In this document: positions 7,666 through 16,477 of the stretch, in pieces | Layout: each line of letters begins with the position of its first letter | How positions within the stretch are numbered: position 1 is the stretch's first letter | NCBI RefSeq assembly: GCF_023208195.1 | Contig: NZ_CP060034.1 | Coordinates: 2,480,001-2,544,000 of the forward strand | Length of the DNA: 64,000 nt | Reading direction: 5' to 3' | DNA from: Nocardioides sp. InS609-2 | GTDB lineage: Bacteria > Actinomycetota > Actinomycetes > Propionibacteriales > Nocardioidaceae | Notes under the pieces: generated by a model | What the model was told of the DNA's origin: nothing | What the model saw: the letters and a program-made list of their open reading frames with translations, nothing else | Databases searched by the model: none | Translations under genes and position numbers: made by a program

Positions 7666-9147
7666 TCAGCGCCGGAGCACGAGGTAGGCCAGCACCGCGG
7701 CGCACAGCCAGCACGTGACCGCGGCCCCGGTGGCGGTCGGCGAGATCAGCATCGGCGCGCTCGTCACCAGCACCATGTCGGGGCCGCGAAGGGCGCCGGA
7801 GATCATGCCCGGCGGCAGCGCCCCCAACGGCGTGGATACCGCGGGGACGGAGTAGTTGACGGGCCGGGCGGCCATCCACCAGGTCGTGCTGGTCAGCGCA
7901 CCAGCGCCCACAGCCAGGCCCAGCTGCGTCGCGACGCCTCCGTCGACGCCCATCGCCGAGCCGAGGCCCGGCGAGCAGGCCAGCCCGAAGGCGACGAGCA
8001 CCACGCCCGGCACCACCAGCGTGCAGCCGCGCGAGACAGCGTTGGTGAACGGCATCATCCGGGCCAGGGCTGGTGTCCGGGTCACCACGCGCAGGGCCAG
8101 GCAGAGCGGTACGGCGCCGACGAACCCCACGAGCGTTGCCACCAGGACGGTCAGCCGGCCACCGCCGGCCTGCGCCACGGCGTACGGCGCGACCACGACC
8201 GCTGCCACCACCAGCAGGGGCATAGGTCTCCGGCGCAGCCGGATCAGGTCGCGCCACACCAGGGCGAGCGGTCCGCGTGGTCCACCGCGGTGTGACCGGA
8301 CCGTGCCGCGGATCCGCGCCGTGTGCGCGACCACCACGTCGTAGGCGAGCGCGAGGTCGAGGGTGGCCAACGCGCCCGAGAGGCCGGACGACAGGTTGCC
8401 GCCGGGCTCGAGCTGACGGCGCCGGAGCCGGGCGAGTCCACGCCAGCCCGTGACGACCAGCGGGACCACGGCGGCCGCGACGAGCGCGAGCACCGCCGAC
8501 GCGGCGCCCACGGTGGGGCCACCTCGCCAGGACGGTGACTCGTCGAGGGCCAGGGTGAGCAGGCCGGCCCAGGTGACGGCCAGGAGCAGCCAGAGCAGCC
8601 ACCGCGACTCCGCCCGGCCGCGCTTCTGCGACATGGCCGCCACGGCGACCACCCCGACACCGGCGACAGCCACGGCGGCACACGAGGCCGTCACCACCCG
8701 CAGCGGGAGACCTGCCAGGGCCGTCGCCGCCACGGCCACCGCGAGGACGATCGTTGCCGCGACGACGGAGAGCCCCACGAAGCGCCGGCGCAGCAGGGAC
8801 GCCCGGTCGACCGGCGTACTCAACAGCCAGGCACCCGCCGCCGGGGTCGTGAAGACCGGGCCGAGCAGCCGGGCCATCGCGAGCACGGCGGCCAGCGTCG
8901 CGGTGATCGTGAGCCAGGGCAGCAGGGCACGAGCGCTGACGCAGCCGGCCGCGACGCAGAGGTCGTCGGCCTCGCGGCGGAACCCGACCACGACGTTGAC
9001 GAGCATCGCGCCGAGCATGAGGGCAGCGAAGACGGCGACGTACACGTCCTGCAGTACGTCGCTCATCGAGGCTGTCGCACGGCCCCTCCGCCAGTCGCGG
9101 ATGTCGGCCCGCAGGTCGCCGATCCCCGGTCCGGTCTGCGTCGCCAT
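7666..9147 (-). CDS. DUF6297 family multi-pass membrane protein (ABC partner)
   Basis: A 493-residue hydrophobic protein with about 11-12 predicted helices and a central cytoplasmic loop (around residues 230-290) rich in Arg. It resembles DUF6297 proteins of Nocardioides-like genomes. The ATG at 9147 overlaps the stop of the upstream ATPase gene (ATGA), which is strong evidence for coupled translation and a shared complex. The likely role is the membrane part of a type of ABC exporter or of a heterologous ABC-2-like system; substrate unknown. Confidence 0.75.
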   Translation of the reverse strand: MATQTGPGIGDLRADIRDWRRGRATASMSDVLQDVYVAVFAALMLGAMLVNVVVGFRREADDLCVAAGCVSARALLPWLTITATLAAVLAMARLLGPVFTTPAAGAWLLSTPVDRASLLRRRFVGLSVVAATIVLAVAVAATALAGLPLRVVTASCAAVAVAGVGVVAVAAMSQKRGRAESRWLLWLLLAVTWAGLLTLALDESPSWRGGPTVGAASAVLALVAAAVVPLVVTGWRGLARLRRRQLEPGGNLSSGLSGALATLDLALAYDVVVAHTARIRGTVRSHRGGPRGPLALVWRDLIRLRRRPMPLLVVAAVVVAPYAVAQAGGGRLTVLVATLVGFVGAVPLCLALRVVTRTPALARMMPFTNAVSRGCTLVVPGVVLVAFGLACSPGLGSAMGVDGGVATQLGLAVGAGALTSTTWWMAARPVNYSVPAVSTPLGALPPGMISGALRGPDMVLVTSAPMLISPTATGAAVTCWLCAAVLAYLVLRR

Positions 9148-9791
9148 CAGGGAGTCCCGAGCTCGACGACCCGGTCGGCCACCGCCTCAACGAGAGCTTC
9201 CGAGTGGCTGGCGAAGACGATGGCGAGCCCGGCCTGCTTCTCCTCGACGAGTCGCCGAGACAGCCAGGAGATGCCGTCGGTGTCTAGGCGGGCCTCGGGC
9301 TCGTCGAGCACCAGCAGGCGGCGCGGTCGGACGAACGCGCTCGCCAGCGAGAGCCGGCGGCGCTGGCCGGACGAGAGGGTGCCGGGCAGCTGGCCCGACT
9401 GCGGGATCAGCCCGAGATCGTTGAGGATCTGGTCGACCACCTCGTCGGCCTCGGTGACGCGATGCGCGCGGGCCAGCAGGTCGAGGTGCTCGACCACGCT
9501 GAGGTCGGGGAAGAAGTCGAGGTCGTCGAGCACGACGGCGACGTCGCGGCGTACGCGCACCGTCCGCTCGTCGTACGGCGCCCCGTCGAGCTCCACGGTG
9601 CCGGCGGTGGCCTCGTCGGTGCCGGTGATGCAGCGCAGCGCGGTGGACTTGCCCGAGCCGTTGCGACCGACCAGCGCGACGGCCGAGCCGGCCGCGACAT
9701 CGAGGTCGAAGCCCGACAGCACCTGGACCTCGCCGAACGTGCGGGACAGCCCGCGGACCCGCAGGACGGGACCTTCCCCCGAATCACTCAC
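9147..9791 (-). CDS. ABC transporter ATP-binding protein
   Basis: A 214-residue nucleotide-binding domain. It shows Walker A (G-R-N-G-S-G-K-S-T), the LSSGQ signature (L-S-S-G-Q-R-R-R-L-S-L-A), Walker B with catalytic Glu (L-L-V-L-D-E-P-E-A) and the H-loop (F-A-S-H-S-E). The D-loop reads A-R-L-D. GTG 9791 is the first start that keeps the whole domain without extending into the promoter of the divergent MFS gene. It is the first gene of a two-gene unit with the DUF6297 membrane protein. A drug or peptide exporter is likely. Confidence 0.87.
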   Translation of the reverse strand: MSDSGEGPVLRVRGLSRTFGEVQVLSGFDLDVAAGSAVALVGRNGSGKSTALRCITGTDEATAGTVELDGAPYDERTVRVRRDVAVVLDDLDFFPDLSVVEHLDLLARAHRVTEADEVVDQILNDLGLIPQSGQLPGTLSSGQRRRLSLASAFVRPRRLLVLDEPEARLDTDGISWLSRRLVEEKQAGLAIVFASHSEALVEAVADRVVELGTP

Positions 9792-9896
9792 CCACCCAGC
9801 CTGACACCCGCCGAACTTGACCGTGCACCCGACGTCGTATTCGCCGATCCCCGTTCGTGGAGTCAGTGACGGCACCCCGACGGAGAAGGACTCGAG

Positions 9897-11447
9897 ATGC
9901 ACACCACCGATGCCACCACCGACAGCCGCAGGGCCTGGATCGGCCTCGCCGTCCTGGCGCTGCCCACCCTGCTGATCTCGATCGACGTGAGCGTCCTGTA
10001 CGTCGCGCTGCCGTCGCTCAGCACCGATCTTGGCGCCAGCGGAGTGCAGCAGCTCTGGATCCTCGACATCTACTCGTTCCTGCTGGCCGGCATGCTGGTC
10101 ACCATGGGTGGCCTGGCCGACCGCCTCGGCAGCCGCCGCATGCTCCTTGCGGGCGGCACCGCGTTCGGCCTGGTGTCCGTGGTCGCGGCCTTCTCCACCA
10201 GCCCCGAGATGCTCATCGGCTGCCGGGCGCTGCTCGGCGTGGCGGGGGCGACGCTGATGCCCTCGACCATGGGGCTGATCCGGCACATGTTCCCCGAGCC
10301 GGAGAAGATGGCGGTCGCGATCAGTGTCTGGTTCGCCTGTTTCATGGGCGGCATGACCGCCGGCCCGATCGTCGGTGGCTTCCTGATGGAGCACTTCGGC
10401 TGGGGCTCGGCATTCCTGATGGGCGTCCCCGTCATGGCGGTCCTGGTGGCGGTCGCCCCGCGCCTGCTGCCCGACCAGCCACGAGCGGCCGGCGACGCCC
10501 CAACACGTCACCTGCCCGATGCGGCGAGCGTCGTACTCTCCCTCGCCACCCTGCTCCCCCTCGTTTACGGCCTCAAGGAGATCGCCCGCGGCCACGGCGG
10601 CCTCGTCGCCGGCCTTGCGGTCGTCGCCGGGCTCACCGCCGGGGTCGTGTTCGTCCGCCGCCAGCGCCGGCTCGACGACCCGCTGGTCGACCTCGCACTC
10701 TTCGAAAACCGCCGCTTCACCGTCGGGCTGGCCACCTTCCTGGTCACCGGTGTGGTGATGGCCGGGGTGTCGTTCGCGTCCGCGCTGTACCTGCAGAACG
10801 TGCTCGGCCTCAGCCCGCTGCACGTCGGTCTGTGGCTCGTCCCCCAGAACCTGGTGATGCTCGCCGGCACCCTGCTGGCGCCCAGGCTCGACCAGCGCTT
10901 CGACACCGTGACCCTGGTCTGGGGCGGGCTCGCCGTCGCCGGCACCGGGCTGCTGCTGTTGGCCACGCTCGACACCCACGCGCTCGGCATGCAGATCGTC
11001 GCGATGACGCTGGCCGCGGGCGGGGTGAGCGCCCCTATGTCGCTGGTGATGAACCTGATCATGGGTGCCACGCCGCCCGAGCGGGCCGGCTCGGCTGCCT
11101 CCCTGGCCGAGACCTGTGGCGAGCTGGGCATCGCGCTCGGCGTCGCGACCCTGGGCTCACTGGTCACCGCGATCTACCGCGGCGTACTCCCCGGCATGCT
11201 GCCCGCCGACACCCCCGACGCCGCAGCGCAGGCCGCCACCGAGGGCATCAGCTCGGCGTCCACGGTCGCGGCCCCGGGAGTCCTGGACGCCGCCCGGGTC
11301 GCGTTCACCGACGGCTTCAACGTGGTCGGCGTGGTCGGCGGGGTCACCCTGCTGGTCGCGGCCTTCGTGGCCCGGCGGGGGCTCAGCCCCCGCGCGACGG
11401 TCGAGCCTGTCGAGACGTCGTACGTCGAGGAGCCGGCCGCGGCCTGA
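9897..11447 (+). CDS. MFS drug-efflux transporter, DHA2 (14-TM) type
   Basis: A 516-residue transporter with 14 predicted helices. It has motif A in loop 2-3 (G-G-L-A-D-R-L-G-S-R-R), motif D1 in helix 1 (L-I-S-I-D-V-S-V-L-Y-V-A-L-P) and motif C-like G-P-I-V-G-G in helix 5, all typical of QacA/SmvA-like proton antiporters for cationic drugs. A GGAGAAGG ribosome site precedes ATG 9897. The last 24 codons are unusual: a perfect 9-bp-stem palindrome (11375-11393) and a GTCTCGACAGGCTCGACC-like element (minus-strand reading of 11400-11417) encode a V-E-P-V-E-T tail. It is divergent from the ABC pair. Confidence 0.88.
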   Translation: MHTTDATTDSRRAWIGLAVLALPTLLISIDVSVLYVALPSLSTDLGASGVQQLWILDIYSFLLAGMLVTMGGLADRLGSRRMLLAGGTAFGLVSVVAAFSTSPEMLIGCRALLGVAGATLMPSTMGLIRHMFPEPEKMAVAISVWFACFMGGMTAGPIVGGFLMEHFGWGSAFLMGVPVMAVLVAVAPRLLPDQPRAAGDAPTRHLPDAASVVLSLATLLPLVYGLKEIARGHGGLVAGLAVVAGLTAGVVFVRRQRRLDDPLVDLALFENRRFTVGLATFLVTGVVMAGVSFASALYLQNVLGLSPLHVGLWLVPQNLVMLAGTLLAPRLDQRFDTVTLVWGGLAVAGTGLLLLATLDTHALGMQIVAMTLAAGGVSAPMSLVMNLIMGATPPERAGSAASLAETCGELGIALGVATLGSLVTAIYRGVLPGMLPADTPDAAAQAATEGISSASTVAAPGVLDAARVAFTDGFNVVGVVGGVTLLVAAFVARRGLSPRATVEPVETSYVEEPAAA

Positions 11448-11489
11448 CGGGTTACCGTCTCTCCACGCCTACCACCCTCGGAGGACCCC

Positions 11490-12191
11490 ATGGGCCTGCT
11501 CGACCTGTTCCGTTCCGAGAGGGACGACGTGGCGACGACCCGCTCGGCCCTCGACGCGGCCGCCGACCCGCAGAGCGACGACGGCGCCATCAACAAGCTG
11601 GTCGCCACGTTGCTCAACACCGGGCTCGACGGAGTCGGCCCGATCGCCTCGGCCACGGAGTACGCCGCCCGGGCCAGCAAGTCCGCCGGCGACGCGGAGA
11701 GTGCCATCGACAAGGTGGTCCGCACCACGACGATGCGGGGTGCCGCTGGTGGCTTCGTCACCGGACTGGGCGGGTTCGTGACGATGCCGATCGCGCTGCC
11801 GGTCAACGTGCTGGAGTTCTACGTCCAGGCCACCCGCATGGTGGGCGCGATCGCCTCCCTGCGTGGGTACGACGTCTCCGACGCTCGCGTCCGTACGGCG
11901 GTGCTGCTCACCCTGGTCGGCTCCGACGCCGACGACGTACTCGCCAAGGCCGGGCTCACGACCGGTGGCGGCCGCGTCGCGTCGATGGCGTTCAAGCGAC
12001 TCCCTCCGCCAGCCCTGATGGTGGTCAACAAGGCAGTGGCGTTCCGGCTGCTCCGCGGCGTGGGCGGCAAGCTGTTCTCCAGGCTCGGCCGCGGCGTACC
12101 CGTCGTGGGTGGTGTCGTCGGTGGCGGCCTCGACGGCTGGATGATGCGGCGCATCGCGAAGCAGGCACGCGAGGAGTTCCCCGCGCTCTGA
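11490..12191 (+). CDS. EcsC family protein
   Basis: A 233-residue protein with the EcsC core: an amphipathic N-terminal helix, a glycine-rich hydrophobic hairpin (A-A-G-G-F-V-T-G-L-G-G-F-V-T-M-P-I-A-L-P) around residues 85-110, then F-Y-V-Q-A-T-R-M and a second glycine-rich hydrophobic stretch near the C terminus (V-P-V-V-G-G-V-V-G-G-G-L-D). EcsC-like proteins are peripheral membrane proteins of unknown biochemical role. GGAGG lies at the right distance from ATG 11490. It follows the MFS gene by 42 bp and may be cotranscribed. Confidence 0.85.
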   Translation: MGLLDLFRSERDDVATTRSALDAAADPQSDDGAINKLVATLLNTGLDGVGPIASATEYAARASKSAGDAESAIDKVVRTTTMRGAAGGFVTGLGGFVTMPIALPVNVLEFYVQATRMVGAIASLRGYDVSDARVRTAVLLTLVGSDADDVLAKAGLTTGGGRVASMAFKRLPPPALMVVNKAVAFRLLRGVGGKLFSRLGRGVPVVGGVVGGGLDGWMMRRIAKQAREEFPAL

Positions 12192-12315
12192 CCCGGCGCT
12201 GAGATCTTGCCGGACTGACGTTTACCGTTCGCGCAGGGGGGCAGTGTGTCTCCGGGGGCCGCACCCGTGTGCGGGATCCATCAGCGTCACACCAGATTCC
12301 ACGAGGAGATATCAC

Positions 12316-13047
12316 ATGCGCAGTTTCACCAAGTTCGCCGCTTCCGCGGTCGCCGCCACGCTTTTCGCAGCGCCGGTCGTCGCGATCGCTCCGGCCAACG
12401 CCGACTCCACGACCACCGTCGCCGCGCCCGTGCACGCGCTGGCCGCGAAGAAGATGTCACTGAGCCTGGACAAGAAGTACTCGCACTACGGCCAACCGGG
12501 CGTCAAGGTCACCGCCAAGTTCAAGGGCCGGGCCAAGGGCAAGGTCAAGTTCACCCAGAACGGCGCCGACCTCGGCACCGTCAAGATCAAGAAGGGCAAG
12601 GCGTCGGTCCAGCTGCCCCAGACCAACGCCCCCGGCGTCTACAAGATCAAGGCCAAGTGGAAGAAGGCCGTCGCCAAGGCCAAGGTCACGGTCTACGACT
12701 CGTCGCTCTCGCTGTCAGCCGTCTCGTTCACCGTCTCCAAGTCGGCGACGACCGAGCCGACGAGGATGAACGGCACCGTGAAGTTCAAGGGCGCCGTCGC
12801 CAACAAGGGCTACGTCGACATCTACAAGAACGGCAACGTCAAGGGCGGCAGCGGCTCTCCCGACTACTGCTGCATGGCGTCGGTCCAGGACGACGGCACC
12901 TTCGAGTTCAGCGGCTACACCTTCCTCGACGAGGTCGCCGACGCCAACGAGCCGGGCACCTACAACTACCAGGCGTTCTACACCGACGACGCCGGCTTCG
13001 ACGACTACATCTACTCGTCGCCGATCGTGGTGACGGTCGTTCCCTGA
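12316..13047 (+). CDS. Secreted lysine-rich Ig-like protein
   Basis: A 243-residue protein with a signal peptide (M-R-S-F-T-K-F then a hydrophobic core ending A-P-A-N-A-D at about 33). The mature part has two beta-sandwich-like repeats rich in K-G and V-K-F (about 45-125 and 130-243); the second holds a C-C pair (Y-C-C-M). Lys-rich Ig-like modules of this style recur in the secreted metalloprotease at 15016. Start ATG 12316 is preceded by GAGGAG; the frame extends upstream to 12244 without a signal-like start. A strong hairpin terminator follows. Probably a cell-surface or exported binding protein. Confidence 0.72.
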   Translation: MRSFTKFAASAVAATLFAAPVVAIAPANADSTTTVAAPVHALAAKKMSLSLDKKYSHYGQPGVKVTAKFKGRAKGKVKFTQNGADLGTVKIKKGKASVQLPQTNAPGVYKIKAKWKKAVAKAKVTVYDSSLSLSAVSFTVSKSATTEPTRMNGTVKFKGAVANKGYVDIYKNGNVKGGSGSPDYCCMASVQDDGTFEFSGYTFLDEVADANEPGTYNYQAFYTDDAGFDDYIYSSPIVVTVVP

Positions 13048-13074
13048 CCTCCACCGACACCAGCACCACCACGG

Positions 13075-13113
13075 CACCGCCGCCCGGCTCGTTCGGGCGG
13101 CGGTGTTGTCTTT
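13075..13113 (+). terminator. Rho-independent terminator
   Basis: A perfect 12-bp stem, CACCGCCGCCCG / CGGGCGGCGGTG (13075-13086 and 13094-13105), with a seven-base loop and a TTGTCTTT tail, lies 28 bp after the secreted protein gene and just before the next gene's start. Confidence 0.8.
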
Positions 13114-13130
13114 GGCCCTAGTGTCGGGCC

Positions 13131-14513
13131 ATGGGCGACAACGACGAGTACGACGTCATCGTGATCGGCGGCGGGCCTGCGGGCGAGAACATCGCGCAGT
13201 ACGCCGTCCAGGGCAGCGACCGCACGGCCGTGATGGTCGAGGCCGAGCTGCTGGGTGGGGAGTGCTCCTACTACGCGTGCATGCCGAGCAAGGCGATGCT
13301 GCGCCCGCTCGACGTACGCTCGGCGGCGGCGCACGTCGGCGGGCTGACGGGCGTTCCCGAGGTCGATGTCGAGGGCTTGCTGAAGCGTCGCGACACCTGG
13401 GTCTCGCACTACTCCGACCACGGCCAGGTCTCGTGGGCGGAGGGCGCCGGGCTCGCGGTCGTGCGCGGGCGTGGCCGGCTCGCCGCTGAGCGCACCGTCA
13501 CCGTCGGTGGCCGCACGCTGACTGCGCGGGAAGCCGTCGTGATCGCGACCGGCAGTGTCGCGGTGATCCCGCCGACCCTTGCCGACATCGCTGCCTGGAC
13601 CTCGCGCGACGCCACCGGTGTGCGCGACGTGCCCGACCACCTCGTCATCGTCGGCGGCGGCGTCGTCGCGTGCGAGGCCGCCCGCTGGATGCGCGGCCTG
13701 GGCGCCCAGGTGACGATGTTGGTGAGGGGTCAGGGGCTGCTGGCGTCTTTCGAACCGTTCGCCGGGTCGCTCGTGCTCGACGCCCTGCGTGCCGACGGAG
13801 TCGACGTACGCCTCGACGTCGAGGTCACCGACGCACACCGAACGGCGGCCGAGGACACCGGGCTGGGCCGCATCCACGGCGGACCGGTGCGGCTGACCCT
13901 CGCGTCGGGCGTCGAGATCGAGGCCTCGGAGGTGCTGGTGGCGACCGGACGACGACCCGCCACCGACGACCTCGGCCTGGAGACCGTCGGCCTCACCGCC
14001 GACGACCTGGCTGCTGGCGACTCGCTGCCCGGCTGGCTGCACACCGTCGGCGACGTGAACGGCGAGGCGCCGCTCACCCACTGGGGCAAGTACCAGGCCC
14101 GCATCGTCGGCGCTCGGATCGCCGCTCGTTCTTCGCACGGCACCCAGCCGACCGTGCCGGACTTCGTGCCGGTGCCGCAGGTGGTGTTCACCGACCCTCA
14201 GGTTGCGTCGGTCGGGCTGACGGCCCGGCAGGCCAAGGAGGCCGGCCGCTCGTTCCACACCCTCGACCAGCCGCTGAAGGGCGCGACCGGCGCCGCGCTG
14301 CTGCGCGACGACCTGGCCGGCGAGGTCCGACTCGTGGTCGACGACGAGACCGACACCCTGCTCGGCGCGACGTTCGTCGGACCCGAGGTCGCCGACCTGG
14401 TGCACAGCGCCACCGTCGCCATCGTCGGGCAGGTGCCGCTCGCCGTACTGCGCCATGCGGTGCCGAGCTATCCCACCTCCAGCGAGATCTGGCTGCGCCT
14501 GCTCGAGGGCTAG
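13131..14513 (+). CDS. Pyridine nucleotide-disulfide oxidoreductase (dihydrolipoamide/mercuric reductase-like)
   Basis: A 460-residue flavoprotein. It has an N-terminal FAD motif (V-I-G-G-G-P-A-G), a redox-active Cys pair with four residues between (G-G-E-C-S-Y-Y-A-C-M-P-S-K), an NAD(P) motif (I-V-G-G-G-V-V-A-C-E), the second FAD contact (T-V-G-D-V-N) and a C-terminal dimerisation domain (from P-Q-V-V-F-T-D-P). The C-terminal active-site motif reads Y-P-T-S-S-E where dihydrolipoamide dehydrogenase has H-P-T-x-S-E. The base His is thus replaced by Tyr, and the enzyme is unlikely to act on lipoamide itself. It stands alone, with no lipoyl enzyme genes nearby. Confidence 0.85.
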   Translation: MGDNDEYDVIVIGGGPAGENIAQYAVQGSDRTAVMVEAELLGGECSYYACMPSKAMLRPLDVRSAAAHVGGLTGVPEVDVEGLLKRRDTWVSHYSDHGQVSWAEGAGLAVVRGRGRLAAERTVTVGGRTLTAREAVVIATGSVAVIPPTLADIAAWTSRDATGVRDVPDHLVIVGGGVVACEAARWMRGLGAQVTMLVRGQGLLASFEPFAGSLVLDALRADGVDVRLDVEVTDAHRTAAEDTGLGRIHGGPVRLTLASGVEIEASEVLVATGRRPATDDLGLETVGLTADDLAAGDSLPGWLHTVGDVNGEAPLTHWGKYQARIVGARIAARSSHGTQPTVPDFVPVPQVVFTDPQVASVGLTARQAKEAGRSFHTLDQPLKGATGAALLRDDLAGEVRLVVDDETDTLLGATFVGPEVADLVHSATVAIVGQVPLAVLRHAVPSYPTSSEIWLRLLEG

Positions 14514-14526
14514 GTCTCCATACACC

Positions 14527-14580
14527 CACCGAACTCGGTGGTCGAGTGCCCGCGAGGAACGAGCGGGTGTCTCGAGACCT
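14527..14580. repeat. Short palindromic repeat, copy B
   Basis: It contains the perfect palindrome CACCGA-AC-TCGGTG (14527-14540), then a hairpin CCCGC...GCGGG (14549-14553 and 14563-14567), and ends in GTCTCGAGACC (14569-14579). Read on the minus strand it has the same head-hairpin-tail layout as copies at 4200 and 24758. It lies between two convergent genes and may double as a terminator. Confidence 0.5.
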
Positions 14581-14936
14581 CAATCGATGCCGGCGGTCCT
14601 GTCGAGGTGCTGGAGCAGCTCGTGCGCGGCCAGCTCGACCCTCTTGTGTCGCCACTCCGCGGCCCGGTAGACGCACGCGATCAGGGCCGAGCGGTGCACG
14701 CGGCGGAAGTCGCCCACCACGAAGGCATGCCGGGCCTTGGTCTCGTCGTTGGCGCCCTCGGTGAGGCCGAGGTGCCAGGCGGCGTAGTCGGGCCAGCCGT
14801 GCCGCTCGAGGAAGGCGTTCTGCGCATCGGCGTCGGGTTGTACGTCGCCCCAGTCGCTCTCGAGGACGTACTGCTTCGCGTCGACCAGCTTCCGGGTCGC
14901 GGCCAGTGCCGCGTCGTTGACTGTGTAGCGGGCCAT
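14580..14936 (-). CDS. Conserved hypothetical protein
   Basis: A 118-residue soluble protein: Y-T-V-N-D-A-A-L near the start, then L-E-S-D-W-G-D-V-Q-P, a central Y-A-A-W-H-L-G-L-T-E-G-A-N-D-E-T-K motif, G-D-F-R-R-V-H-R-S-A-L and a C-terminal helix H-E-L-L-Q-H-L-D. I recognise it as a conserved actinobacterial family without assigned function. ATG 14936 is chosen because conservation begins there; the frame runs further upstream to 15320 across the divergent metalloprotease start, which cannot be coding on both strands. Confidence 0.7.
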   Translation of the reverse strand: MARYTVNDAALAATRKLVDAKQYVLESDWGDVQPDADAQNAFLERHGWPDYAAWHLGLTEGANDETKARHAFVVGDFRRVHRSALIACVYRAAEWRHKRVELAAHELLQHLDRTAGID

Positions 14937-14989
14937 GCGCCGACCCTGCCATCTCCGCCTCACCTTTTCGAGACCTCGGTGTTTCAGGA

Positions 14990-15006
14990 ATGCCCGGGGC
15001 GGGCAT
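14990..15006. promoter_or_regulatory. 17-bp palindrome ahead of the metalloprotease start
   Basis: ATGCCCG-GGG-CGGGCAT is a perfect 7-bp inverted repeat centred 18 bp before GTG 15016. It overlaps the only G-rich ribosome-site candidate, so it could be an operator or a hairpin that hides the ribosome site. Confidence 0.35.
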
Positions 15007-15015
15007 GCATCGGCC

Positions 15016-16452
15016 GTGATCAACATCAAAATGCCCACCGCAGTCGGTGTCCTCGGCGTCACCCTCGCCCTGGTCGCCGGATTCGCGCCCGCCGGAGCAG
15101 CCAACGACGACACCGCAGGGCGGGTCGGCTTCGACCAGTCCGCGTATCCGGAGAAGGGAGTCGACGACGTCGCCGTACCCCCGAAGTGGGCGCGGACGCC
15201 GTACTCGCCACCACGCGGTGCCCGGGTCGCTCCCGGAGACCCCCGCACACAGGTCGACGTCCTCGTCGTCGCCACACCCGAAGCCGTGGCGCAGGCCGGC
15301 GGCCTGCCGGCGATCGTCACCTACGCCCAGGCCGAGATCGCCAAGACCAACGCCGCCTACGCGAACTCGCTGGTCACCACGCGCCAGCGGCTGGTCGACG
15401 TCGTGGCGACGCCCACGCCCGAGAGCACTGGGGTCGAGCCGGACCTCTTCGCCATCCAGAAACCCACCGACGGCCGCTTCGACGAGGTGTACGCCCAGCG
15501 CGATCGCGTCCACGCCGACCTGGTCCACCTGATCACCAGGGGCAGCGCCTCCGACCCGTACGGCGGCATCGCCTTCTCCGACATCAACCCGAACGCCGGC
15601 TTCGGCGTGACCACGCTGACCCACTCACCTCCGCTGACCTACGCCCACGAGACGGGTCACAACCTCGGCGCCGGTCACGACGCTGGCGCCAGGGAGACAC
15701 CCTCGCAGCCGCTGCCCGCGCGCGGTCTGGCCAACGTCGCGAGCCGCTGGTTCACGATCATGGCCTACCCGACCGCGTGCCAGAACGCCGGCGTGACCTG
15801 CTCGGTCATCCCTTACTTCACCAACCCCGCGGTCGCCTACAACGGCGCACCCACAGGCACGACCGAGGCGAACAACGCGTCGGTGATCGAGGCCAACGCC
15901 GCCGCGGTGGCCAGTTACCGACAGTCGCAGCTCTACCCCGTCGCGCCGCTGATCTCCGGGGCCGTCCTCGGCAGGAAGGCCAAGGTCGACACCGGCGCCT
16001 GGACCCCGGCGGCGAGCCTCGCCGTCCAGTGGTATGTCGACGGCGTGGCCATCCCCGGCGCGACCGGCAAGAAGTTCAAGATCAAGCGCAAGTACGTCCA
16101 CAAGTCGCTGACCGTCGGCGTCACCGGCACTGCCGCGTCGTACGCACCGGTCGGAATCGGCAGCGCGCCGGTCGAGGTCTCGAAGAAGCTGCTGCGCAAG
16201 ACAAGGACGCCGAAGATCAAGGGCAAGGCCAAGAAGGGCAAGCGCCTCCACGTCAAGGTGAAGCAGTCCAGGCCGCGCTCGAAGATGAAATTCAGCTGGT
16301 ACAGCAACAGCATCAAGATCAAGGGCGCCAAGGGCCGCTCCTACAAGGTGAAGAAGAAGGACCGCGGCACCTACATCCAGGTCCGGGTCACCTTCAAGAA
16401 GAAGGGCTTCGAGACGGTCATCAAGCCGAGTGCCTCGAAGCTGGCCAAGTAG
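15016..16452 (+). CDS. Secreted zinc metalloprotease (metzincin, reprolysin-like) with two C-terminal Ig-like repeats
   Basis: A 478-residue secreted protein. Residues 1-29 are a signal peptide (M-I-N-I-K ... A-P-A-G-A-A). The zinc site H-E-T-G-H-N-L-G-A-G-H-D starts at about residue 211 and fits HExxHxxGxxH/D; a Met-turn candidate is F-T-I-M-A-Y-P. The upstream domain has the L-V-V-A-T-P-E-A-V ... T-N-A-A-Y start of metzincin catalytic domains. The C terminus has two repeats of the W-Y-x-D/N-x-x-x-I-x-G-A-x-G-x-x-(Y/F)-K type (about 335-370 and 430-465) separated by a very Lys-rich linker. I chose GTG 15016 because it provides a Lys before the hydrophobic core; ATG 15031 is an alternative. 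Confidence 0.82.
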   Translation: MINIKMPTAVGVLGVTLALVAGFAPAGAANDDTAGRVGFDQSAYPEKGVDDVAVPPKWARTPYSPPRGARVAPGDPRTQVDVLVVATPEAVAQAGGLPAIVTYAQAEIAKTNAAYANSLVTTRQRLVDVVATPTPESTGVEPDLFAIQKPTDGRFDEVYAQRDRVHADLVHLITRGSASDPYGGIAFSDINPNAGFGVTTLTHSPPLTYAHETGHNLGAGHDAGARETPSQPLPARGLANVASRWFTIMAYPTACQNAGVTCSVIPYFTNPAVAYNGAPTGTTEANNASVIEANAAAVASYRQSQLYPVAPLISGAVLGRKAKVDTGAWTPAASLAVQWYVDGVAIPGATGKKFKIKRKYVHKSLTVGVTGTAASYAPVGIGSAPVEVSKKLLRKTRTPKIKGKAKKGKRLHVKVKQSRPRSKMKFSWYSNSIKIKGAKGRSYKVKKKDRGTYIQVRVTFKKKGFETVIKPSASKLAK

Positions 16453-16477
16453 CCATCTGACACGAGCTCGACCCACG

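Noticed and set aside
12246..13121. Long plus-strand frame rich in Gln and Arg overlapping the secreted protein gene
   Set aside because: It is the shifted shadow of a Lys-rich gene; AAG and GGC codons become Q/R/G runs.
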